From Desulfonema limicola (GTDB lineage Bacteria > Desulfobacterota > Desulfobacteria > Desulfobacterales > Desulfosalsimonadaceae), in the NCBI GenBank assembly GCA_020722245.1, contig DYLE01000058.1, positions 1 through 11,272 on the forward strand: a stretch of DNA of 11,272 bases. The letters run 5' to 3'. The notes beneath the pieces are model-generated. The model was not told the DNA's origin. It was given only the letters and a program-made list of their open reading frames with translations, and searched no databases. Below are positions 6,230 to 11,272 of the stretch, piece by piece. Position 1 is the first letter of the stretch. Each line of letters starts with the position of its first letter. The position numbers and the translations under genes are program-made.

Positions 6230-7465
6230 TTACTGCTTCAGATACTGCATGGTCCCATCCTGGATTACAGCGACGGATGCCTGATCCGGGAAATCCTTCT
6301 CCAGGATGTTCAACACCTCGGGCCAGGTTTTCACCGTCACCGCATCATCCGGATGGCAGATCAGATCAAGACCGGTGCGGTCCGGATGGGGGTTGAGCAC
6401 GATGAGCTTCTTCATGAGCAGCGGCACAAACCCCGGGGAGCGGTGGGCGTAATGTCGCCCTCCGTATTCAGTGCCCCACTGCCGCATGACATAATGGGGC
6501 ACCTGCCCGTCCGGCGCGTCCGAGATAAGCACCGCTGTGCCCTGTCCGGGTTTCATGGTCTGCAGCGATAGGAGAAGCGCAATGGCCGATTCATTGGCCT
6601 TGCCGTAGGCGTTGCACACCACGATGTCATATCCTGATGAAAATTTTATACCATAGTGGGACTTCCCCTCTTCGGCTCCCGCGGCATGGGTGGCTCGAAA
6701 GGGTCCTGAATAAAGACCGGCGATCCGGCCCCTTCGGTTGATGAGGCAGTCGATCTTGAAGGCCAGCCCGCACAAATCGCCCGCGGCATCGCATTCGGCG
6801 CGCATATGGTTGTTTTCGAAGTTGCCGAGGCCGGCGCGCGCAGGATCCCGAAACAGCTGGTTGTGGAACTGGATGATGGTCTCGATGCCCGCCACCCCGG
6901 GCATGATGATCTTGGCGCCCCCGCCGAAACCCACGTGGACGTGGGCCGTGATGCAGCCGATGCCGATTTTGAGGTCGCAGTCCATAAACTCCCTGTTGAA
7001 CCAGAGCTCCAGACCCGTGGGCGTTCTGCCCAGGCGCACCAGGTTTTGAAAGGGATCATGGTTGTAAACCGCATAGTTTTCCACAATCGAGTCGCCCAGT
7101 TTTTTTCTGGCCTGGATCATGTCGCAGGCGCCGTGGGATCCCAGGGCCCAGATGAAACGGATCTGATCGCGGGTCATGCCGGCGCGGTGAAGGATGTCCA
7201 GCACATGGATTGCCGCATCTCTCACCGGGGTGGGTCGGGTCATGTCATCGAACACGATGACCGCGCGTGTCTTTCCACGGGCCAGTTCCTCCAGGGTGGG
7301 CCCCTCGATGGGGTTTTCGATTCTTTTTTTTATCTCGTCTTCGGTCAGGGCGGGTTTTTCAAAGCCCGAAGAGGTCAGGTTGGCGACATTCCAGCGGTCT
7401 GGAAACTCAAGTTCCCGCTCCCTATTGTCGAACCAGAGCCGCGCCGGTACGGAAATTTTTTTCAT
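6230..7465 (-). CDS. LarA-family (lactate racemase-like) nickel-pincer enzyme, substrate unknown
   Basis: A 411-residue protein of the LarA family (lactate racemase domain, DUF2088), which uses a nickel-pincer nucleotide covalently bound to lysine to epimerise 2-hydroxy acids by hydride transfer. Visible marks: DDMTRPTP at 73-80 (Arg77, LarA Arg75); GSH at 109-111 (His111, LarA His108); then HVHVGFGGGAK at 175-185. This gives His175 and Lys185, with His201 exactly 16 residues later. The spacing equals that of LarA His174/Lys184/His200, so the cofactor lysine, nickel histidine and acid/base histidines all appear present. The segment around 290-305 (NAYGKANESAIALLL) seems to lack the Gln/Lys pair that binds lactate in LarA, so another hydroxy acid is likely. 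AAGGGGG lies 5 bases before the ATG. No cofactor-synthesis genes (larB, larC, larE) are in the window; they must be elsewhere if the enzyme works. Confidence 0.85.
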   Translation of the reverse strand: MKKISVPARLWFDNRERELEFPDRWNVANLTSSGFEKPALTEDEIKKRIENPIEGPTLEELARGKTRAVIVFDDMTRPTPVRDAAIHVLDILHRAGMTRDQIRFIWALGSHGACDMIQARKKLGDSIVENYAVYNHDPFQNLVRLGRTPTGLELWFNREFMDCDLKIGIGCITAHVHVGFGGGAKIIMPGVAGIETIIQFHNQLFRDPARAGLGNFENNHMRAECDAAGDLCGLAFKIDCLINRRGRIAGLYSGPFRATHAAGAEEGKSHYGIKFSSGYDIVVCNAYGKANESAIALLLSLQTMKPGQGTAVLISDAPDGQVPHYVMRQWGTEYGGRHYAHRSPGFVPLLMKKLIVLNPHPDRTGLDLICHPDDAVTVKTWPEVLNILEKDFPDQASVAVIQDGTMQYLKQ

Positions 7466-7601
7466 GCGTGCCCCCTTAAATAGAGAGGCTTGGAAACAAG
7501 GTTAAACGGGGACCTGTTGTCAATGTAGGAATTAATCGCATAAAATCGGGTTTTCAGTCAAGTTTAAGCAGGTGCTTTAGGTTAGAACTGAAGGGGTGAT
7601 G

Positions 7602-7630
7602 TTGACAAAAGACGGTAATTATCATACAGG
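7602..7630 (+). promoter_or_regulatory. Sigma-70-type promoter candidate for the PilZ gene
   Basis: TTGACA (7602-7607), a 17-base spacer and TACAGG (7625-7630) precede the PilZ gene. The -35 box and spacing are ideal and the -10 box is weak. Transcription from about 7637 would start just before a small hairpin at 7640-7655 (AACCG, 6-base loop, CGGTT). The rest of the 7466-7680 spacer, between this gene and the oppositely directed LarA-like gene, shows nothing else I can name. Confidence 0.4.
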
Positions 7631-7680
7631 AAACCGCAGAACCGGGACGTCGGTTATCGCCGGAAAGAAAATTTTTAAAA

Positions 7681-8397
7681 ATGTTAGATATAGAGACAAT
7701 CACAGAAAAGAGGCGGAATCCAAGGATTGATGTGGCGAACCTTGTGGATTATGTCCTTTATGATGTAAAAAAAATTGAAAGAGGCCATGGTAAAGGTCAT
7801 ACCATCAATCTCAGCCAGACCGGAATGCTTCTTCAGACAGAGACGGAGATAAAAGGGGCGTTCATCGTTCTGATGGCCATGGACGTGGGCGGCAATATAA
7901 TAAAAATCAATGGCAGACTTGTGTCTTCAAGGATCTGTGATGAAACCGGATGTTATCTCAACGGTATCAAGTTTGTCGGGGAGCCGGATCAACAGATTAA
8001 AGCGCTAATCGGCCCTGCGGCGACAACGGAAAAAAGACGCAACCCGCGGGTGGACGTGGATAGCCCTGTGGATTATGTCCTCTATGATGTAAAACAGGTC
8101 AAGACAGGTTATGGCAAAGGCCGTACCATCAATCTCAGCCAGACCGGAATGCTTCTTCAGACGAGGGATGAGATCAAAGGGGCGTTCATCGTTCTGATGG
8201 CCATGGACGTGGATGGCACTAAGATAAAAATCAACGGAAGGGTGGTTACATCAAGGATCTGCGAGGAGACCGGGAGTTATCTAAACGGTATCCAGTTTGT
8301 CGGGGAGAAGGATAAACAGATTCAGGCGATTATCGCTTTTATTAAGGCCTATCAGAAGAAAAAATACAGGACCCAAATCGGCTCTCGTAAACTGTAA
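7681..8397 (+). CDS. Tandem PilZ-domain protein (probable cyclic di-GMP receptor)
   Basis: A 238-residue protein made almost entirely of two PilZ domains, about residues 9-112 and 117-220. Each copy has the two PilZ ligand motifs: RxxxR (R11/R15; R119/R123) and NxSxxG (N43-S45-G48; N151-S153-G156). Those residues wrap around cyclic di-GMP in characterised PilZ proteins, so both halves look able to bind it. There is no enzymatic domain, signal peptide or membrane segment, so it is probably a soluble adaptor that passes a c-di-GMP signal to a partner, for example in motility or surface behaviour. The partner is unknown. The two domains are near copies of each other (see the repeat entry). The ATG is the first in frame; only a weak GGAAAG lies about 14 bases upstream, so translation may be poor or the start atypical. 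Confidence 0.88.
   Translation: MLDIETITEKRRNPRIDVANLVDYVLYDVKKIERGHGKGHTINLSQTGMLLQTETEIKGAFIVLMAMDVGGNIIKINGRLVSSRICDETGCYLNGIKFVGEPDQQIKALIGPAATTEKRRNPRVDVDSPVDYVLYDVKQVKTGYGKGRTINLSQTGMLLQTRDEIKGAFIVLMAMDVDGTKIKINGRVVTSRICEETGSYLNGIQFVGEKDKQIQAIIAFIKAYQKKKYRTQIGSRKL
7705..8340 (+). repeat. In-frame tandem duplication of the PilZ domain
   Basis: Two copies with a period of exactly 324 bases (108 codons). Long identical runs survive at DNA level: 39 bases at 7800-7838 and 8124-8162, and 37 bases at 7852-7888 and 8176-8212, with diverged stretches between. Identity reaching third codon positions points either to a fairly recent duplication or to gene conversion between the halves. Confidence 0.9.
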
Positions 8398-8579
8398 AAG
8401 CAAAAATTTTTTCGGCAAGGACTCCATCTGGGAAATGACGTTTTTTGTTTCCTGATACAATCCGGTAAGATGATAATTTTTTCAAATCCATACATCTGCG
8501 TTCAATTTTTCCTTCCGGGCTGAAATGCATGAATTCATAACTGCCTCTCGCTGACTCGCTCTTTTAGTCAAATGCCGTA
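8398..8579 (+). other. Spacer between the PilZ gene and mtgA
   Basis: An AT-rich 182-base spacer. It holds a weak GGAAA...TTTCC inverted repeat around 8430-8453 with a T-run in its loop, which does not have terminator form. The two-codon frame ATG-CCG-TAA at 8573 ends by overlapping the mtgA start (TAATG). No purine-rich ribosome binding site precedes mtgA. Confidence 0.3.
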
Positions 8580-9281
8580 ATGAAAAAATCGCTGTTTAAA
8601 CCCAGAAAATGGGTCCGCAACATAGTGATCGGGTGGGTTGCCGTCACCCTGCTGCCGGTGCTGGTGTTCCGGTTCGTGCCGGTGCCGATCACGCCCCTGA
8701 TGGTCATCCGCTGCGTCGAGCAGATCCAAAACGATCAGAAGCTGAAGCTCGTCAAGAACTGGGTGCCCCTGGAAGAAATATCCCCCCACATGGCGCTGGC
8801 GGTCATCGCCTCGGAAGACCAGAACTTTAACCGCCACTTCGGCTTTGATCTGGGCTCCATTGAAAAGGCCTACAAGCACAACAAGCGGGGCCGCCGACCG
8901 AAGGGCGCCAGCACCATCACCATGCAGACGGCCAAGAACCTATTCCTGTGGCCCGGCCGCACCTGGCTTCGAAAGGGGCTGGAGGCCTATTTCACCGTGT
9001 TGCTGGAAATCTGCTGGAGCAAGGAGCGCATTCTTGAGGTGTACTTAAACATCATTGAAACGGGGAGGGGGCTTTACGGGGTGGAGGCAGCGGCACGCAC
9101 CTACTACCGGAAACCGGCGGGCCAGCTGTCGAGATGCGAGGCCGCCATGATCGCTGCGGCCCTTCCCCTGCCTTTGAAGATGAACCCGGCCCGGCCCTCC
9201 TCCTATATGTTTTCCCGCCAGTCCTGGATTCTGCGGCAGATGCGGCATATCGACCTGCGCCCGCTGAAACTGAAACATTAG
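8580..9281 (+). CDS. mtgA: Monofunctional biosynthetic peptidoglycan transglycosylase
   Basis: A 233-residue family-51 glycosyltransferase that polymerises lipid II into glycan strands at the outer face of the inner membrane, without the transpeptidase domain of class A penicillin-binding proteins. Residues 15-33 form the single N-terminal membrane anchor after a basic tail (KKSLFKPRKWVR). The GT51 motifs are present in order: ASEDQNFNRHFGFD with catalytic Glu79, KGASTITMQTAKNLFLWPGR, WLRKGLEA, SKERILEVYLN and YGVEAAARTYYRK. Length matches MtgA. The ATG start at 8580 puts the anchor in the usual place, although no Shine-Dalgarno sequence is seen; it overlaps the stop of a two-codon frame. No neighbour is a cell-wall gene, so it is probably expressed alone. 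Confidence 0.93.
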   Translation: MKKSLFKPRKWVRNIVIGWVAVTLLPVLVFRFVPVPITPLMVIRCVEQIQNDQKLKLVKNWVPLEEISPHMALAVIASEDQNFNRHFGFDLGSIEKAYKHNKRGRRPKGASTITMQTAKNLFLWPGRTWLRKGLEAYFTVLLEICWSKERILEVYLNIIETGRGLYGVEAAARTYYRKPAGQLSRCEAAMIAAALPLPLKMNPARPSSYMFSRQSWILRQMRHIDLRPLKLKH

Positions 9282-9444
9282 CCCGGCTATGGGTTTGGCT
9301 GCTCCTAAATTTTGCGACGGACCGCTTGCTTTACGATTTTGTTTTACCGGGGTCGGCGTCTTTTTTTATGTTGCGGGTCGTGCCTATGGGAAGACGACGC
9401 CTTTATCCTTCAGAAAACCCTCGGCTGCCATGCCTTTTTCTCTC
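9282..9444. other. Spacer between convergent mtgA and the small basic-protein gene
   Basis: No confident gene. On the minus strand a 25-residue frame (9461-9384, starting MKIFNEREKG and ending GVVFP) overlaps the end of the small basic-protein gene but has no ribosome binding site; it may be a remnant or chance. No clear terminator for mtgA was found. Confidence 0.3.
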
Positions 9445-9573
9445 TCATTGAATATTTTCATCAGCCGGAGTTTTGGTTTTTCGATCCGTCTTGCGTTGTT
9501 TTTTGAGTTCCTTTTTTTCTTTTCTGGCTAATTCTTTCTGACGTTTTTGAAATTTAAAATTGGGTTTAGCCAA
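9445..9573 (-). CDS. Small Lys/Arg-rich conserved protein (MAKPNFKFQKR type)
   Basis: A 42-residue, very basic protein starting MAKPNFKFQKRQKELARKEK and continuing with more Lys, Arg and Gln; it should form a charged helix. I recognise it as the tiny conserved protein of unknown function that many Desulfobacterota and relatives encode next to a cold-shock gene, normally with the same N-terminus. The start is TTG (9573-9571), supported by AGAGGAG at about 7 bases upstream and by the family N-terminus; no ATG fits. It is easily missed because of its length and start codon. It lies on the same strand as the cold-shock gene, 80 bases downstream, with a terminator hairpin between. Basic character suggests RNA or ribosome contact, but that is a guess. 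Confidence 0.8.
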   Translation of the reverse strand: MAKPNFKFQKRQKELARKEKKELKKQRKTDRKTKTPADENIQ

Positions 9574-9591
9574 GTTGTATCTCCTCTGCCC

Positions 9592-9635
9592 AAAATAAAG
9601 AAGGCATCCCTTCAGTGTTTGAAAGAATGCCCTCT
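9592..9635 (-). terminator. Intrinsic terminator after the cold-shock gene
   Basis: On the minus strand GGCATTCTTTCA and TGAAGGGATGCC (9631-9603) form a 12-base-pair stem with two G-U pairs and a 5-base loop. It can extend by four pairs (AGAG with TTCT, one G-U) to 16 pairs at 9635-9599, and is followed by TTATTTT. It lies 19 bases past the cold-shock stop and about 8 bases before the ribosome binding site of the small basic-protein gene. Confidence 0.8.
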
Positions 9636-9653
9636 GCGTTCAGTTACAAAAAA

Positions 9654-9854
9654 TCAGTTTTTGGTCACGTTTACAGCCGCAGGCCCTTTTTTGCCTTGCT
9701 CAATATCAAAGGTTACCTTATCGCCTTCGCTAAGGCTTTTAAAACCGTTTCCGTTGATTGCTGAATGATGAACAAATACATCGGTTCCGTTTTCCTGTGA
9801 GATAAATCCGAACCCTTTTTTGTCGCTAAACCATTTGACAGTTCCATTTGCCAT
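9654..9854 (-). CDS. Cold-shock domain protein (CspA family)
   Basis: A 66-residue single cold-shock domain, standard length. It contains the N-terminal GTVKWF motif at 4-9, RNP1 KGFGFI at 13-18 and RNP2 VFVHH at 26-30, the aromatic and basic residues that hold single-stranded RNA or DNA. Such proteins act as RNA chaperones, either at low temperature or constitutively; sequence alone does not separate the two. AAAGGAGG stands about 9 bases before the ATG. The leader shows possible regulation: a CCTCCT block able to pair with the ribosome binding site, and a terminator-like hairpin further upstream. A small basic-protein gene follows beyond an intrinsic terminator. Confidence 0.96.
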   Translation of the reverse strand: MANGTVKWFSDKKGFGFISQENGTDVFVHHSAINGNGFKSLSEGDKVTFDIEQGKKGPAAVNVTKN

Positions 9855-9862
9855 GATGATCC

Positions 9863-9905
9863 CCTCCTTTCAAAAAAAATTCTCAAAATTTTAAACTGGA
9901 GGAGG
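9863..9905 (-). promoter_or_regulatory. Possible Shine-Dalgarno-masking helix in the csp leader
   Basis: In the leader RNA, CCUCCU (from 9905-9900, within CCUCCUCC) is fully complementary to AGGAGG (9868-9863), the ribosome binding site. The two are separated by an AT-rich 31-base loop. The pairing would hide the site, and such switches are known for cold-shock mRNAs, but here it is only inferred from complementarity. Confidence 0.4.
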
Positions 9906-9933
9906 TCAAACTAAATATGACTTGTTCCTTCAG

Positions 9934-9964
9934 AAAAAAACCGACCCGCCAAAATAAAGACGGG
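9934..9964 (-). terminator. Terminator-like hairpin upstream of the csp gene
   Basis: On the minus strand CCCGTC (9964-9959) and GGCGGG (9950-9945) pair over six bases, one of them G-U, around an 8-base AT loop. Four bases later come seven T (9940-9934). It can end transcription from the upstream hydrolase gene, whose stop is 129 bases away. If the promoter at 9995-10003 is real it instead lies inside the csp leader and would act as an attenuator. Confidence 0.55.
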
Positions 9965-9994
9965 ACCGCGTTGATTGATACAAGTTTAACAGTT

Positions 9995-10003
9995 ATTATA
10001 TCA
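9995..10003 (-). promoter_or_regulatory. Extended -10 promoter candidate for the csp gene
   Basis: TGATATAAT on the minus strand is a perfect extended -10 element. No recognisable -35 box stands at the proper distance (ATAAAT). Transcription would start near 9988, giving a leader of about 134 bases, long as is usual for cold-shock genes. Confidence 0.4.
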
Positions 10004-10092
10004 AAAGCAAGCAAATTATTTATTTAAGCCATAAAAGGTTGACCCTGTTGCGCTTACTATTCAAATTTATGGATAATTAATGAATCCCCATT

Positions 10093-11272
10093 TTATTGAG
10101 GTTCTGTATCCAGGCATTGCCGTATGAGTTTATACACATCCGGGTGGTTGGCCAGGTGCATGTGATTCATCTCATTAAAAACAACATCGGAGGAAAATGG
10201 AATTCGACGCGCCGGTTCAGATGATTTTCCTGTTGCGCTCGGAACGCGGACCAGCATGTCTCCAAAGAGAACGCCAAGCGGATGATCCGGGTCGCTGGCG
10301 ATTGTGGCGGCAATGGCATAATACCCGACGCCCTCGACCAAAGGTGTATTAAGGCGATTGTCAGTAAGAAATGCGTCAGGGTCCTGGTTTTCCCATTCAT
10401 CCTCAAGAATATAGCCGTATCTCAAATCTTTGATTCCCGAGCTTCGAGCATTGAGTATCTGCGCCGGAACCTGGGTCCCTACGGTATTGATATTTCTGAG
10501 CAGGGAACTGAGCATGTGGATTGCTTTTTCCAAAGGAGCACCCAGATTCGGGGATCCCACGCAAAAAATATGGCGCAAACAGCTTATCCAGGGCTCATTG
10601 GATGTTTTTCCATAATGGGCTGCGCTGCGGGCAACCAGTCCGCCCGCACTATGGCCGATAAGAACAATTTCTTTTATTTTTTTGGGGTATACCTTGAGAA
10701 GTTCCGTGAGCAGATTGGACAGGCGCTGTCCATTTTGAGAAACATGTCGGCCGGTGTTGTATCGAACATATAAAGGGGTATAACCAAGGTCGGACTTTAG
10801 AAGTGAGCCGAAATTGACTGCCGGGTCGCCGAAAAACCGTTCAGCGGCAATGCTCCATGTCCATTCCGTGCAAATCAGACCGTGAATGAATAGGCAGACT
10901 TTTTCTTCAGCATCCGGGATGGCCTTGGCCACAGCGTCTTTTTCCATCGGCAGGATTTCTCCCTGATGACGAAAGCTCATGCCAAGATCCAGGGCATGGT
11001 CTTTTTTACTTAAGTAATCGCCGTATAATCCGTTTAATAGGGCCTGGGCATGGTCCATCAACCAGGGCCGGCTTCCCATTGCATCCGAGCGAAGCGGCGT
11101 TGAGATCCCGTCGGCCTCATGAGCGCCCTCATCAAGAATTTCGTTTCCGATAAAATCAGCGCCGGCATCGAACAGTTGTTTGATGCCGCGGTTTACAATC
11201 CGGATCGTCTCATAAATGCCCGCGGCGGTTGTATCATGGACCGTTTTGACAGTTTTTGCCAGAGTGGCGATC
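10093..11272 (-). CDS. Alpha/beta hydrolase, PGAP1/lipase-like, N-terminus outside the window
   Basis: Partial: the frame stays open to the right edge, so 392 C-terminal residues are visible. An ATG at 11079 is internal, because the 64 codons before it are a clean, helix-rich sequence. That upstream part has an amphipathic stretch (KTVKTVHDTTAAGIYETIRI) typical of the leading region of this hydrolase group; the block ALLNGLYGDYL and the segment LGMSFRHQG follow. The hydrolase core has FIHGL (oxyanion strand), the nucleophile elbow IGHSAGG with its Ser codon at 10650-10648, the GSPNLGAP loop, and near the end NHMHLANHPDVY carrying the probable catalytic His. Family members are lipases or esterases, some acting on lipid-linked or polyester substrates; this substrate is unknown. 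No signal peptide can be judged because the N-terminus is missing. Confidence 0.85.
   Translation of the reverse strand, partial: IATLAKTVKTVHDTTAAGIYETIRIVNRGIKQLFDAGADFIGNEILDEGAHEADGISTPLRSDAMGSRPWLMDHAQALLNGLYGDYLSKKDHALDLGMSFRHQGEILPMEKDAVAKAIPDAEEKVCLFIHGLICTEWTWSIAAERFFGDPAVNFGSLLKSDLGYTPLYVRYNTGRHVSQNGQRLSNLLTELLKVYPKKIKEIVLIGHSAGGLVARSAAHYGKTSNEPWISCLRHIFCVGSPNLGAPLEKAIHMLSSLLRNINTVGTQVPAQILNARSSGIKDLRYGYILEDEWENQDPDAFLTDNRLNTPLVEGVGYYAIAATIASDPDHPLGVLFGDMLVRVPSATGKSSEPARRIPFSSDVVFNEMNHMHLANHPDVYKLIRQCLDTEPQ

Noticed and set aside
6118..6396. Plus-strand 92-residue frame starting in the IOR leader
   Set aside because: No ribosome binding site, runs antisense into the LarA-like gene, and its composition is not protein-like.
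7500..7560. Promoter for the LarA-like gene around TTGACT/TTGACA on the minus strand
   Set aside because: Several -35-like boxes exist but none has a credible -10 box at a proper distance, so I could not choose one.
9289..9531. Plus-strand hydrophobic frame of 80 residues resembling a small membrane protein
   Set aside because: The Phe-rich half is simply the complement of the Lys-rich codons of the small basic-protein gene.

Overview
The window looks like chromosomal DNA of an anaerobic bacterium, most probably a sulfate-reducing or syntrophic member of the Desulfobacterota. This is an inference from gene content: a ferredoxin-dependent indolepyruvate oxidoreductase operon led by an F420-hydrogenase-beta-type iron-sulfur flavoprotein, a nickel-dependent LarA-family enzyme, a PilZ protein, and a cold-shock gene followed by a tiny Lys/Arg-rich 'MAKPNFKFQKR' protein. 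Coding DNA is moderately GC-rich and the spacers are AT-rich. I saw no rRNA, tRNA, CRISPR array or transposase.

Layout. Positions 1-325 hold no gene. Positions 326-7465 are all on the minus strand. Read in the direction of transcription they are: a LarA-like gene (7465-6230); a 349-base spacer with a candidate promoter and long leader; a tightly coupled operon frhB-like/iorA/iorB (5880-2185, with overlaps of 17 bases and 1 base); a spacer carrying a 175-base imperfect palindrome (1996-2170); and a KstD-like FAD-dependent dehydrogenase (1957-326). On the plus strand lie a tandem-PilZ protein (7681-8397) and a monofunctional peptidoglycan glycosyltransferase, mtgA (8580-9281). The minus strand resumes with an alpha/beta hydrolase running in from the right edge (11272-10093), a cold-shock protein (9854-9654) with a structured leader, a strong intrinsic terminator, and a 42-residue basic protein with a TTG start (9573-9445).

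How the genes may work together. IorA and IorB should oxidatively decarboxylate aryl-2-oxo acids to aryl-acetyl-CoA and reduce ferredoxin. The FrhB-like protein is translationally coupled to them and is a good candidate for passing those electrons on through FAD and Fe-S centres. The LarA homologue keeps the residues that hold the nickel-pincer cofactor and act as acid/base catalysts, but seems to differ at the substrate-binding pair. An aromatic or other non-lactate 2-hydroxy acid is therefore a reasonable substrate guess, and would feed the oxo-acid oxidoreductase. This link is a hypothesis from proximity and strand only.

The most notable points are this possible hydroxy-acid to oxo-acid module, the 175-base fold-back element, the recent internal duplication in the PilZ protein, and the leader and terminator arrangement around the cold-shock gene, including a small gene that ordinary gene calling would miss.
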